58,225 nucleotides of DNA from NCBI GenBank assembly GCA_905221605.1, contig CAJNDS010000773.1:12501-70725 (forward strand). The letters are read 5' to 3'. The notes under the pieces were generated by a model. The model searched no databases, had not been told where the DNA came from, and was given only the letters and a program-made list of their open reading frames with translations. The translations under genes were made by a program, and so were the position numbers. Of the stretch, positions 1 to 10,659 are shown one piece after another. Numbering within the stretch: position 1 is the first letter of the stretch; the number at the start of each line of letters is the position of its first letter. This DNA is from Symbiodinium natans. Taxonomy: Eukaryota > Sar > Dinophyceae > Suessiales > Symbiodiniaceae.

Positions 1-2096
1 TAAGGAGGGACCCCCGAAAAAAAGGGACCTTCGATCTTCTTCCCCTCTAAAAGCGTACATAGACCTTACCATGTCGTCCCTGTATGCGGAAGTAGTCCCG
101 ATGTAGCCCCACTGTAAACCTGCTGGCTTCCCTACAGGCGTCCCTCCTGTCGTCCCTTGACCTTTGTTGCGCTTGGCGTTCAACCTCGAACCCTCAACCC
201 ATATATTCCCTAAACCCTAAACCCCAAACCCCAAACCCGAAACCCTAAACCCTATACCCTAAACCCTAAACCGGGTCCCCGGAAGAGTCCCTTGGAGGTG
301 GTCCGCGCTAACAGCTGCCCGGTGCACCCTCCTCCGAAGCGAGACATGAAGGCTGCTTGGGGCTCGGGTTTAGGGTTTCGGGTTTAGGGGCCGGTTTTTT
401 TGGGGGGTCTTGGGGGGGGGGGTTGGAGGCTGTAGGGTTTCAGGGTTTAGGGTCTATGATCTAGGGTCTTCGGGTTTGAGGGTGCGGGTTGGAGGGCAGT
501 TAGGTTTGAGGGTGGGGGCTTGATGGTCTGAAGGTTTGAGGGTTCAGGGTTTCAGGGTGATGGTTTGAGGGTCTTACGGTTTCAGGGTTTGAGGGTTGAT
601 GGTATAAGGGTGGGTTTTTAGGGCTGAGGTTTTAATTTAGGCTTGAGGGTTTGGAGGTTTCGAGGCTATGGGGTTTTGGCTCTTCAGGGTGCGCTCAGGG
701 TTTTACGCTTCAGGGTTTGTGGGCTTTGGGATTTCAGGTCGTCGTGTCGATGTCTTTTTGTTTTTGTTAGTTAAGTTTGGTGGCTTCAGATGTCTTTTGA
801 GTGTTTAGGGTTCAGGGTCGAAAGGCCGGGGTGAAGTGCTTCGACTATGGCTGCCACATGCTCCTGCCGTCAGAATGCAAACCCTGAACCCCAAAACCAA
901 AACCCCTACCATTTCGCTCGACCTTGAGACTGGCGCTACTTTGAAGCATGGAATACTGAACCCAAGGGTTTACGAGTTTAGCGTTTAGGGTTAGGAGGCG
1001 GACTTAGGGTTTAAAAGCCCGACGGTATGATTCTTTCCCGTTTCCTTTTGATTTCGGGGCTCTGTCAAGTTAACATGCCAGCCAACAGACAAAAAGGCCT
1101 AAACCCTACGCCATATCCCCCCTTGCACTCTTGCGATACTTCCCCTGACCCTAAACCCTAAACCCTAAACCCTAAACCCTAAACCCTAAAGCCTAAAGCC
1201 TAAACCCTAAACCCTAAACCCTAAACCCTAAACCCTAGACCCTAGACCCTAGACCCTAGACCCTAGACCCTGGACCCTAGACCCTAGACCCTAAACCCTA
1301 AACCCAAACCAGGAGGCCACAAGTTCTTGCGCCCCAAACGGTTTAGGGCTCAGGGTCACAAATCCCACACCCTCAAGCTTCCAAAGCCCCTCTTGGCCCT
1401 AGGGCTCGTAGATCTCTAGACCTCAGTCGCGAACATTCTAAACCGAAACCCTAAACCCTGAAACCTGAACCCAGTAACCCTAAACCCTAAACCAAAAAAC
1501 CCTAAACCCTAAACCCTGTAACCCTAAACCCTAAACCCTGTCTCGCTGCAAAGCCCTGTCAACCCCTCAAAGCGCGAAACAAGCTTCGGACCCCTAAATC
1601 CCTGCAACCCCTGAATCCTAAACCCTAAACCCTAAACCCGATAGGTGCTCCTGACTAGGGCTTTTTGCGGGTACTACACGCCTCCTGAGAGCCGAAAGGA
1701 GCACTCACCCTCCCTAACCTGCAAACCCTAGAAGCTACAAGCCCTCTAACCCTATCAACCCTTTATACTATGAACGCTTACCCTAAACCCTAAACCCTAA
1801 ACCCTAAACCCTAAACCCTAACCCTAAACCCTAAACCCTAAACGCCGCAAGCTCTTTCAGCTGCCAGGAGCCTCCACAGCGGCTTGTGCGCCGGAACTCT
1901 GCCCCGCAGGCGCGCGGCGGCCAATGGTTACTGGTTGGGTTATCTTTGCTGGGAGGTTTAGGGTTTAGGGTTTAGGGTTTAGGGTTTATAGGGTTTGGGG
2001 CTTCGCCCTCTAAGCAACGTAGTCGAGGCCTAGAGGAAGTTTTTCTGGCATGGTTCCCGTCTACAGGCTTTACGTCTGAGGCCATGGCCTTTCCCT
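1..2096. other. Array terrain with several possible exon islands
   Basis: CCCTAAA arrays at 208-272, 1149-1310 (with a CCCTAGA sub-block 1236-1290), 1445-1545, 1619-1640 and 1781-1842; TTTAGGG at 366-800 (degenerate) and 1957-1988. The GC-rich islands 273-365, 1311-1345 and 1843-1956 sit between a C-array and a G-array, as the confirmed kinase exons do. They are open on both strands (for example SPLEVVRANSCPVHPPPKRD at 281-365), so no strand is claimed. Confidence 0.5.
1149..1310 (-). repeat. CCCTAAA array with CCCTAGA sub-block
   Basis: CCCTAGA repeats at 1236-1290 are flanked by normal units. Confidence 0.92.
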
Positions 2097-2243
2097 TTGT
2101 GGTGCCTTACTGTAACTTGAGATCTTTAGCCTTTTTGAGTTTATTGAGTTTCTTAACAAGGCAGCTAAAAATGTCATTTATAGCTAAACCCGAAACCCTA
2201 AAGCCTAAACCCTAAACCCTAAAGCCTACTAAGTGCAGCCAAG
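2097..2243. mobile_element. MITE family E interrupted by CCCTAAA units
   Basis: TTGTGGTGCCTTACTGTAAC ... TTATAGCTA, then 39 bp of degenerate CCCTAAA (2187-2225), then CTACTAAGTGCAGCCAAG. The other two copies read TAGCTACCCTACTAAG or TAGCTACCTTACTAAG here. Confidence 0.82.
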
Positions 2244-3781
2244 TTTCGAGGAAGCTCGAGACATCGCTCGGTTACTCAGGGTTTAGGATTTAGGGTTTGG
2301 GGTTTAGGGTTTAGGGTTTCGCAGTAAGGGTAGCTTTAGAATGCCACAGTAGTCCCTTCTAGCACATAGTTTTGGATTTTCCTTCTTTGGTGCTTGGGGA
2401 CCCTAAACCCTAAACCCTACACCCTAAGCTCTCCTCCTTGTAGGGTTACCCTAATTTAATTCCTCAGCCCCGAGCCCAAGACACCGAAGGTCCCAAGGCC
2501 CATTACTTCCCAAGCCTTCAATAAGTACCCCAAGGCTTAGACCCTAAATCCTAACCTCAAGGCTTTTTAAGGCCACCCCGCTATAGTGGGGGGGGGGGGG
2601 GGGGGCGGCACCTAATAGACCCTCGACCTCGAGGGGAAGGCCGTCCCAAGTGAGTGGCCGGCTCAGCCACTCAAAAAGTTTTTTTAGGGCCTCCCCTACA
2701 ACTGGCCTGGCGTACCATCGGTACCACCCACTGGACGGTGGAAGTGTTGTGGAAGTAGGCAAGTGACTTGAGTTAAGGTGGTTTTGCCGACTGGGGTCGG
2801 ATAAAAGTGTGTTAGATGGCCCTCCACAATCGGGCCGTAGCTGCTCCTCGCATTTCACGAAGCTTTCGAAACCAATAGCCTTCACAGCTTCTGCGCCAGA
2901 TCACCGCAAACCCTGAACCCTGAACCCTAAACCCTAAACCCCAAACCCCAAACCCTAAACCCTAAACCCCATAAACCCTAAACCTTCAACCCTACAGACT
3001 CCAAGCCCTGCACCCCCCCCTCCGATTCAGGCTGACCAGATCACGTCACCACGCGATCCCGACAGCTTTGCCTCGAAGGCTTCTCACTAATACCCCGATT
3101 TCCCAAACCCGAGAGCCCAGGAACCCTAAGCAAAGCCTAAAACTCCAAACAATAGTATATAGTATGTAATATGTTGAACGGTGTGGAGCTTACCCAGCCC
3201 CCAAACCCAAAGCCGTAAACCTTAAACACTCAGCTGGTTCAGGGCTTAGATGTTGTGGGGGCCGAAAGCCGCGAAGGCCCCAAGCCTTCAAACTAAATCC
3301 TAAACCCTAACCCCGAAACCCTCACCTAGGGTTTGGGCTTTAGGGACTGGGATTGGGGGTCTAGAATGCAGGTCTCTGGCTCCCAACCAGCACCCCTCAG
3401 AACCATGCAGCACTTTGAAGGTTACCGCTAGTAAACTAATATATAGTATATAACCGTATATAGTATATAGTATAGAAAGTAAGGGTTTCGGGTTTAGGAT
3501 TTAGGGTGTAGGGTTGTGATATAGTGTGGTATCCTAATGTAACATCATGATCTAAGTATCATAACATGTATAGTTACAAATGTATATATATATATATACA
3601 CATATATGTACATGTACTAGATATATCTCTATAGATTCATGTATTTCCTTAAGTATTTTACTTGTTTATAGTATAACCCCCTGGACCTTTGCCGGCGAGG
3701 TCCTCATGGGGCTTGGCCTGACACCAGCCAAGGCACCATGGGGGGGGGGGGGGGGGGGGGGGCTTGGGCCAAAGATCCGTA
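2244..3781. other. Array terrain and AT microsatellite
   Basis: A 36-bp island after the family-E copy (2243-2278) reads FEEARDIARLLR before TTTAGGG. Arrays at 2277-2316 (G) and 2911-2983 (C). G-runs at 2587-2605 and 3740-3761. Around 3560-3660 is a TA-rich microsatellite. The 113-codon minus frame at 2544-2885 ends in a G-run and looks like chance. Confidence 0.45.
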
Positions 3782-3940
3782 ACTTGGAGGTTCATGGTAC
3801 TGATGAACTAATTAAACTGTACCCTTACCCACTTATAAGCCCTTACCCACTTACAAGCCCCTTTAAGTGCCCTAATATGGTTATAATTGGGTTATAGGTA
3901 CAGGTAGTATTGGGTGAATACCTACCCTGAACCTCCCAGT
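3782..3940. mobile_element. MITE family A, copy 1
   Basis: Starts ACTTGGAGGTTCATGGTAC and ends TACCCTGAACCTCCCAGT, imperfect inverted repeats. Interior has the family words CACTTATAAGCCC and AAGTGCCCTAATATGG. Confidence 0.8.
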
Positions 3941-4533
3941 ACTCACGGCTTGGTCATACCGTGCTGTTCTTACTCCATGGAGACCTTAAGTCCTAAAACC
4001 CTAAACCCTAACCCTAAACCCTAAACCCTAAACCTAAACCCTAACCCTAAACCCTAAACCCTAAACCCTAAACCCTAAACCCCCCAAATCCTGCAAAGCC
4101 TAAAGACGAAGCCGGGCTCCGAAGAGTAGTCACCCTACGTCCTCTTGCCCTATCATCGACCCTAGAACCCTGTAGCCCTTACCCTGGGGTTGGCCTCTTC
4201 AAGAAACGGTCTGGGGTTAGGGTTTAGGGTTTCGGGTTTAGGGTTTCGGGTTTAGGGGTAGCTTGTCAGGCCTCAGTGCAAGCGACCACCCGCGTTCAAG
4301 CACTGATGTCCAGGCTGCGCAGCGCGATGTGGAATTTTAGGGTTTAGGGTTCAGGGTTTAGGGGTATAGCGCTAGGAACCCTAAACCCTAAACCTAAACC
4401 CCAAACCCTAAACCCTAAACCCTAAACCCTAAACCTAAACCCTAGGGCTGAGCGTTGAGGGTTGTGGCATGGGGCCGGGTTGAAGTTGGCCCGGGATATC
4501 GTACCTCCGAAGGTTGTGAAGTTTACAACCATG
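3941..4533. other. Array terrain with island 4270-4330
   Basis: CCCTAAA 3999-4083, TTTAGGG 4216-4257 and 4331-4365, CCCTAAA 4379-4444. The island after GCTTGTCAG (4273-4337) has a plus frame ASVQATTRVQALMSRLRSAM running into TTTAGGG. Possible exon. Confidence 0.4.
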
Positions 4534-4687
4534 TTAGGGCACTTAAGGGGCTTATAAGTGGGTTTATAAGTACAGCTATTATTGGTTAGTAAGTACCATG
4601 AACCTCCAAGTTAGGGCACTTAAGGGGCTTATAAGTGTGTTTATAAGTGCAGTCATCATTGGTTAGTAAGCACCATGAACCTACCGC
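4534..4687. mobile_element. MITE family A, right half tandemly duplicated (77 bp)
   Basis: TTAGGGCACTTAAGGGG recurs at 4534 and 4611. Each copy ends ACCATGAACCT. Confidence 0.8.
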
Positions 4688-4829
4688 TTTACCCAGACCC
4701 TAAACTCGCAGGGACCCTAAACTCCAGCGGGGATCTTCCGTTCTCTCTAGGGGTGCTCAGGGACATCCGCGAAGCCTCAGAAAGGCCTCTTGTTCAGGGT
4801 TCAGGGTTTCAGGTTTCAGGGTTTCTTCG

Positions 4830-4940
4830 TAGCCCCGTGGTACCTTTTCTCCCTTTCTTTTGGTTCAAGGTTCCCTTTATAAAGAAACCAACCCCCAAAA
4901 AAGGGGCGCCCTGATTGTAATGTATGGTTATTGGGCTACC
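4830..4940. mobile_element. MITE family C, copy 1
   Basis: TAGCCCCGTGGTACCTTTTC ... GGTTATTGGGCTA with GGTTCCCTTTATAAAG and AAACCAACCCCC inside. Confidence 0.75.
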
Positions 4941-5007
4941 CAGGTCTAGGTTTCAGGGTTTTAGGATTTTCGGGCTTCAGGGCATTCGGCCTTCGGAAAC
5001 AGGATCC

Positions 5008-5140
5008 TAATGGGAACCCCAAACGGGGAGCCCCAAGAACAGAGTAGGAACATAATAGGAATATACCTACCAGGGTCCTTAGTACATTCCGTTTATATTC
5101 CTACTATAATCTTGGGGTTCCCTGTTTGGGGCTCCCATTA
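5008..5140. mobile_element. TIR element H (single copy)
   Basis: TAATGGGAACCCCAAACGGG ... CCCTGTTTGGGGCTCCCATTA, about 30-bp inverted repeats around an AT-rich core. Confidence 0.8.
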
Positions 5141-5196
5141 AAGTCCCTGCAAATAAAGTGTTTCGGGGAGGGGGGGGGGGGGCGGCGTGTGTGGTA

Positions 5197-5297
5197 CTTA
5201 CTGGCTCAAAACCCAACTTTTCAACTTTTGGGCTTCTTATAAGGTAGTCTATTCTGAAAGTTTCAACTTTTGCTTCCTTGGGTTTTGGGCCAGTAAG
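5197..5297. mobile_element. TIR element I (single copy)
   Basis: CTTACTGGCTCAAAACCCAA ... TTGGGTTTTGGGCCAGTAAG; inner repeat AACTTTTCAACTTTTGGGCT. Confidence 0.78.
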
Positions 5298-6175
5298 GGT
5301 ATAGGGGCCAGAAGTGAAAATTCTCTTAGAAAATTATTCAGACCCACACAAGAGTTCGTCCCCTTATTGGGGTAAAACCTAAACCCTAAACCCTAAACCC
5401 TAAACCCTAAACCCTAAACCCTATATAAACCCTAAACCCTAAACCGTTAGGTCCTTCGGTTAGAGCGGCTCAGAACTCACAGTGGGAAGGAACTTTGGGC
5501 CAAGAGCTTCGGGTTTGGGGTCCGGCTTGTGGCTGCCGGGCGGTATCTTTGGGGTTTAGGGTTTAGGGTAACTGGAGCCTAAACCCTAAACCCTAAACCC
5601 TCAACCCTAAATCCTAAACCCTAAACCCTAAACCCTAAACCCTAAACTCCCCAATGCGCTGCGCGAGGTTTGAGTCCAAGAAGAGAGGCCACCGATTCCG
5701 ATGCACTTGAAATCCGTGGCCTGAAGATGTATGCCCCAAACCCTCCGGGCTCAGGCAGATTCAGGGTTTAGGGTTTGGGGTGTAGGGTCTAGGGTTTAGG
5801 GTTTAGGGTTTAGGGTTTAGGGTTTAGGGTTTAGGGTTTAGGGTTTAGGGTTTAGAGCTTTGTGCCCTAGACGTTGAAGCCTGCACCCTAGGTTCCAAGC
5901 TTGAAGATTTCGGGTTTGGGATCCCAGCTCTTCCCCTCCGGGTTTTGGGGTTTAGGTTAGAGTTTCAGATTTAGGGTTTAGGGCTTTAGGCTGTAGGGTT
6001 TGGGGTTAGCGGTCGCTCTCTCAAGATCTTGCGATTCGGCCTATCGCCAGTCGATGGCAGGCTCCAGTTCAGCATCTTCCTCCTCGTCACCCACTGAGGC
6101 TGGCGAGGCCCGCGATCCCTAAACCCTAAACCCTATGTAAAGCCTAAACCCTCATCTTAAGTCTAAGCAGCACCA
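5298..6175. other. Array terrain with three possible exon islands
   Basis: Arrays: C 5379-5444, G 5550-5569, C 5579-5648, G 5767-5856. Islands: 5490-5520 (after AACTCACAG, WEGTLGQELR, then GTTTGGGG); 5675-5766 (LSPRREATDSDALEIRGLKM, then GTTTAGGG); 6017-6118 (after CTCTCTCAAG, SCDSAYRQSMAGSSSA...TEAGEARD). All are plus frames without recognised homology. Confidence 0.42.
5767..5856 (+). repeat. TTTAGGG array
   Basis: About 12 units with two variants at the left. Confidence 0.92.
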
Positions 6176-6500
6176 GTGAGGTTTCAGAGTCTTTGGATTT
6201 TGGGGTTGGCCCTGTCGACTGACGTGCCGGTTGAACGGCTGGTCTTCCTGGCAGATGTGGAAAAAGTACTTCCCCCAAACCCTACAAGAGACTCGACAGG
6301 AGTCCAGCCAGCCAGCCGTGGGAAGTACCAAGGACGTGTCCACGAGCACCCGGCTCATGGTGACGTGCACGGACAATCGCTGTCCCCAGCCTGAAGTGGA
6401 TATGGCTCTTTGAGGACATTGGGCGCCACCGCAGCGGACGGCGCTGCTGCGGCGAAGCACATCAGATTGCAAGTGGCCCCCGGAGTTTGAAGTGGGTTCT
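6176..6500 (+). CDS. Candidate coding island, frame uncertain
   Basis: Non-repetitive segment of about 320 bp between CCCTAAA arrays. One frame reads STDVPVERLVFLADVEKVLP, PNPTRDSTGVQPASRGKYQG and stops at about 6391. Another reads NGWSSWQMWKKYFPQTLQET and on. A further frame after 6414 reads GHWAPPQRTALLRRSTSDCK. Could be one or two exons. A minus-strand frame is also open. No family recognised. Confidence 0.32.
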
Positions 6501-6621
6501 GGGGGTGTAAAGGTATCAGCCTGAGCTTACCCTAAACCCTAACCTCTAAACCCTAAACCCTAAACCGTATTTCTGAGCTTTACAGAGATTAACCCTCTCT
6601 GCCCCAAGGATCTTGTGCAGT

Positions 6622-6748
6622 AGGCTCTTCGAGGTGAGAGTCCTGAGGGCCTCGGGCTTTTCGGTTCTCGGGTGCTTTTTCCGCACCCTGCTAAAGAACT
6701 CCTCTTTTGGAGGGATGTAGTACGGGACCTTGAGCCCCCTTTTGTCAG
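6622..6748 (+). CDS. Candidate exon
   Basis: After ATCTTGTGCAG the frame ALRGESPEGLGLFGSRVLFP and KELLFWRDVVRDLEPPFVRA is open to GTCAGGGCCTAG. CCCTAAA array follows. No homology recognised. Confidence 0.33.
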
Positions 6749-6857
6749 GGCCTAGCCCTAAACCCTAAACCCCAAACCCTAAACCCTACACCCTATACCG
6801 GCCCATGTCGGGAGTGTAGTCGATAGTATGTTGCCTAGGACCCTCGTCCCTTTGTAC

Positions 6858-6969
6858 CTTTGTGGTGCTTTGCTGTAACTTTAGATCCTTACCCTTTTTG
6901 GGTTTATTGGGTTTCTTAAAACGGCAGCTTAAACAATATTTTATAGCTACCCTACTAAGTGCAGCCAAG
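6858..6969. mobile_element. MITE family E, uninterrupted copy
   Basis: TTTGTGGTGCTTTGCTGTAAC ... TAGCTACCCTACTAAG then TGCAGCCAAG. Confidence 0.82.
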
Positions 6970-7069
6970 GTATGAAGGGTTACATTCCATTATAGAAAGG
7001 CCTCTTGAGGCAGAAAGGGAAAAAGTCCAGAGATTGGGGTGTAGGCTTCTGGTATAGGTTCTTCTGTTT

Positions 7070-7102
7070 AGATGGCGACTCTACACTGTAGAGTCGCCAT
7101 CT
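7070..7102. other. Perfect hairpin, 16-bp stem with 1-base loop
   Basis: AGATGGCGACTCTACA, C, then the exact complement. Not repeat-derived. No following T-run. Function unknown. Confidence 0.85.
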
Positions 7103-7110
7103 ACTCGGGT

Positions 7111-7123
7111 CATTTGGCTCAAG
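7111..7123 (+). other. Possible relict of the dinoflagellate spliced leader
   Basis: CATTTGGCTCAAG differs from the 3' part of the dinoflagellate spliced leader (CATTTTGGCTCAAG) by one T. Genomic relicts of this leader mark retroposed mRNAs in dinoflagellates. No coding region was recognised just downstream. Confidence 0.25.
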
Positions 7124-8203
7124 CCGTTTCGCATTGCAGAAACTGGGGGGGTGCTTGGCAACTTTGCAATCGTGGTTGGTGCGTTGCCAGGTTGATCTTT
7201 TTGGGGGCTTAGTTTTCAGGGTGTACGGTGCACGGTTTTAGGGGTTTAGGGCGTAGAATTTGGGATTTTAGGGTATTTAGGGTTTAGGGTTTAGGACAAA
7301 GTAACTAAGTCACTACTAACCCCATCGCAGCAACAGTTATCACAGGGATTCCCTCAAGGGAGTACGCTAGCTGCAAGTGCCAAATGCGGTCACTGTAGCA
7401 GAATTACTTCATTTCTGCTGGCTTAATACAGGGGTAGCATTGCCTTATGGTCCGTATGCAACTATACTATCATAACCCCGAAAACCCTATTCTAATTAAT
7501 ACGGCCCCTAGAGCACGGGCCCTACGCCTTGAGCCCCTAAACCTTAAACCCTAAACCCTAAACCCTAAACCCTAAACCATTAGGCCTTAAAATCCCCATC
7601 ATGAACCCTGTAAAGGGCCTGTTAAGGGATTAAAGGGTATAATAGCCCATCCTGGTACGCCTGCAAGCCTTGAGCCCCAAACCCTAAACCCTAAACCCTA
7701 AACCCTAAACCCTAAACCCTAAACCCCAAACCCCAAACCCGAAACCCCTTAGCCCTGAGCCCTTAGCCTTCAAACCCTAAACGCCCTGCAACTCAGGCGG
7801 CCTGAGCTGGAATCGACTCAAATTCGTCTTTAGCTTCCGTCGTTGCCGCCAGGTTCCAGGTTAGAGACCTTAAACCCAAAGCTATAAACCCTATAAGCTC
7901 TAAGCCCTAAACCCTAAACCCTAAACACCCTAAACACCCTAAACACCCTAAATCTACACGCCTTAACCCACAAACAGGGCACCCTTCTACGGATCCAGCC
8001 CGCAGCGCGTAGAAGCTTGAGGACAGGGTTGACAAAGTCCAGGGCTTACCCTAAACCCTAAACCCTAAACCCTAAACCCTAAACCCTAAACCCTAAACCC
8101 TAAACCCTAAACCCTAAACTAAACCCTAAACAGGCTTGAAGGCTCAAGGTTTGGGGTGTAGGTTCCCCAAACCCTAAGCCCTGAACTCTAAACCTTATAT
8201 TGA
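7124..8203. other. Array terrain
   Basis: C-arrays at 7534-7578, 7675-7748, 7900-7945 (CCCTAAACA variants) and 8049-8131. The island 7803-7855 after CAACTCAG reads GGLSWNRLKFVFSFRRCRQV and ends CCAG|GTTAGAG, a possible exon. No long ORF. Confidence 0.42.
8049..8131 (-). repeat. CCCTAAA array
   Basis: About 11 units. Confidence 0.92.
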
Positions 8204-8305
8204 CTGGTGGCCTCTTTAAGTAGGGTTTCTGGTTTGTAGGGGGTTCTTATGAGGGTATCTAGGGGCTATGTTAAGGTATAAGGGTAACAGATAAAGAGGC
8301 CACCG
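8204..8305. mobile_element. TIR element J (single copy)
   Basis: CTGGTGGCCTCTTTAAGTAG ... GATAAAGAGGCCACCGG. Confidence 0.75.
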
Positions 8306-9070
8306 GCCTTTATCATCTAAACCCTAGACCCTAAACCCGCAACCGCTTAAACTCCATGAGCCCGCCAGACCCCGAGCCCTTTTTTACTCTGGAGCCCGTA
8401 AGTTCATTACCCGAAGGCCCTAAACCCATGACCCGAAAACCCTAAAGCTCTAAACCTTAAATCCTGAGCCCTCAACCCCGAAAACCCCAAGCCAAAAACC
8501 CTAAAGCCCTAAAGCCCTAAAGCCCTCAACCCCTGACCCCCTCAAAGCCCTAAACCCTAAACCCTAAACACAAAACACAAATTTTCGCCACCTGGATCCT
8601 GGGCTGCTTGGAGGGCTCCTGAGATTCGGTAGCCACCTTTCTTGGGGAGGGTGGTCGGGTTTAGGGTTTAGGGTTTCGGGTTTAGGGTTTAGGGTTTAGG
8701 GTTTAGGGTTTAGGGTTTTGATTTAGCGTTTAGGGTTTAGGGTTTAGGGTTTTTTGTCGGAGGGTGAGAGGGTTTAGGGTTCAGGGTCTGTGGCCTAGGG
8801 CTTAGGACCTTGGATCTTAGGGGCTTTTAAAGGTTTTTTATGGGGTTTTAGGTTTTGGGGTTTAGGGTGTAGAGCTTACAGGGCTTAGGGTCTTGGAGTC
8901 TAGAGTTTGGGTTGTACGGTTTGGATGTTGCGCTTTAGTTCCCCTAAAACCCTAAACCCTGAACCCTAAACCCTAAACCCTAAACCCTGAACCCTAAACC
9001 CTAAACCCTGAACCCTAAACCCTGAACCCTAAACCCTAAACCCTAAACCCTCTTTTTATTTCCTGTCTAG
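8306..9070. other. Array terrain
   Basis: Degenerate CCCTAAA 8316-8575, island 8600-8655 (LDPGLLGGLLRFGSHLSWGG, then GTTTAGGG), TTTAGGG 8659-8750, G/T-rich degenerate 8760-8940, and C-array 8942-9051 with CCCTGAA variants. Confidence 0.42.
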
Positions 9071-9109
9071 GGTCTCGGCGTTCAAAGGGTCGAGGGGTTG
9101 TTGGAGTTT
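9071..9109 (+). CDS. Candidate micro-exon with strong acceptor
   Basis: CTCTTTTTATTTCCTGTCTAG is one of the best pyrimidine tracts in the window. It is followed by GLGVQRVEGLLE and then TTTAGGG. CCCTAAA array (8942-9051) directly upstream. Confidence 0.35.
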
Positions 9110-9301
9110 AGGGTTTCCGGTGTCGGACCTGACTAGAGTCAAAGAACTTTGGGACCCAATATCCTAAACCGCGGGTTTGAGGTTTAGGGTTTGGGGTCTG
9201 GGGTTTGGGGTTTAGGGTTTAGGGTTTGGGGTCTGGGGTTTGGGGTTTAGGGTTTAGGGTTTAGGTTTTTTTTCGTTTAGGCTTGGCTGCGGGAAGTAGA
9301 T

Positions 9302-9466
9302 TTATAGATTCTCAACTAGGGCCACGTCTGCATCACGGTCTTTGTACCAAGGTTCTTTCATGAGGGGCCCCACGTGTAGGAAGGCGACGGTCATGTAGAG
9401 CATTTGCCATTCAGTGAGGCTTAGGGTGTAGTTACGGTACAGAACTGGGATATAGAGGTTCCCCAA
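9302..9466 (-). CDS. Possible terminal exon of a small minus-strand membrane protein
   Basis: The minus strand is open for 54 codons up to a TAA at 9302-9304 and begins after CCCTTAG. It reads LGNLYIPVLYRNYTLSLTEW, then QMLYMTVAFLHVGPLMKEPW and a charged tail ending VENL. The composition is natural, with hydrophobic segments, and not repeat-derived. I do not recognise the family. Shorter open frames exist on the plus strand across part of it. Confidence 0.45.
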   Translation of the reverse strand: MGNLYIPVLYRNYTLSLTEWQMLYMTVAFLHVGPLMKEPWYKDRDADVALVENL

Positions 9467-9534
9467 CTAAGGGCCCACTTTAAGGGACCATGCAACTACC
9501 CTCAGATCAGGTCAAGTGAAGGGTGTAGGATTCA

Positions 9535-9577
9535 GAGCAATGTACATGCCGAAGAAGCTACCGATCACAGGGGCCAT
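9535..9577 (-). CDS. Possible first exon of the same minus-strand gene
   Basis: A minus-strand ATG (9575-9577) opens MAPVIGSFFGMYIAL, a membrane-like stretch. The following intron would end at the CCCTTAG before 9466. Its donor is not GT, and a GA donor is one possibility. Without transcripts this pairing is a guess based on proximity and hydrophobicity. Confidence 0.35.
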
Positions 9578-10550
9578 TTAAGTGTGTCTGTGCGTGAGAC
9601 AGAGAGCTTTTCTTCTGACTCTCCTTGAGAGGCGGTTGCACGGCCAAAGCTTCATCTCCTGTCGCCTGAATCCTGCTAAACTCAATCCTACCCCAAAGCG
9701 TGTTCAACCCGAGACCTTAAGCTCTCACCCTAAAGGTCCCAGTACCTCATTATATGAAGCAGGGTTTATATTACTGTTTTTTGGTGTGTGTATATAAGGT
9801 TCCTGTTTAATATTGGTGAGTGTATACTTTGGGTGTCCTCTTGGGGGTACAAGAAATAGAAACCCTACATTATATTGTTCGGCCCTACAGTCCCTACATG
9901 GGAGGTACCTCATGGAGCGCCCAATCATGGATCGTGCGGCACGTAGATACATGGGTTTAGGGTTTAGGGTTTAGGGTTTAGGGTTTAGGGTTTCCGAAGA
10001 TTTGGGGTACCCGTTTGGAGGTTCCCATAGTAGGGGTGATGCCATTTTGGGGGTATTTCAGGGGGACTCCTAAACTAGGAAATCTCATATGGGCTTTCGG
10101 AAGGGCTTGGGCTGGAATGTGGGATGTCTTTCTTGGTTGAATGAGCACCAGTCACAAGTCACCGTAGACTCCGTAGAGAGGTGGAGGTTTGTGCACAGGG
10201 TTTAGAGTTTCGGGGCTTCCTCCGCCTCGCACGAGCTCGCGCCACGGGGGTTCAGGTTCGAAGCACCAGTGCCGTAACGGGCCAGGACACCCATGCATGT
10301 GGAACCCTGAACCCTCAACCCTAAACCCTAAACCCTCAACCCTCAACCCTCAACCCTAAACCCCAACACCTGTATAAGCGTCCCTGCATAAGAAGCCCTA
10401 TCGGCCCAAGCCCTGAATCCTGGGTCATTGTTGAAGTCATCTTACACGTTTATGAATACTTAAACCCAATAAGGAACAACAATCACCATTTTAAGATAGG
10501 ACCCCAGCAATGGTGCGCACTCCCCCCCTGAGTTGACCTAAACCTCCTCA
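9578..10550. other. Mostly non-repetitive stretch
   Basis: Contains a TTTAGGG array 9956-9993 and a CCCTCAA/CCCTAAA array 10303-10363. The island 10205-10300 is open on both strands (plus GFLRLARARATGVQVRSTSA; minus MGVLARYGTGASNLNPRGAS), so no gene is called. ORFs at 9582-9797 and 9725-9952 are low-complexity and not convincing. Confidence 0.4.
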
Positions 10551-10657
10551 CCCTAAACCCTAAACCCTAAACCCTAAACCCTAAACCCTAAACCCTAAAC
10601 CCTAAACCCTAAACCCTAAACCCTAAACCCTAAACCCTAAACCCTAAACCCTAAACC
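10551..10657 (-). repeat. Perfect CCCTAAA array (about 15 units)
   Basis: Uninterrupted 7-bp units. Confidence 0.94.
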
Positions 10658-10659
10658 TC

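Noticed and set aside
1-9300. Assigning strand and gene to all GC-rich islands
   Set aside because: Islands of 60-100 bp at this GC content are often open in several frames; without motif or transcript support they are listed only as possibilities.
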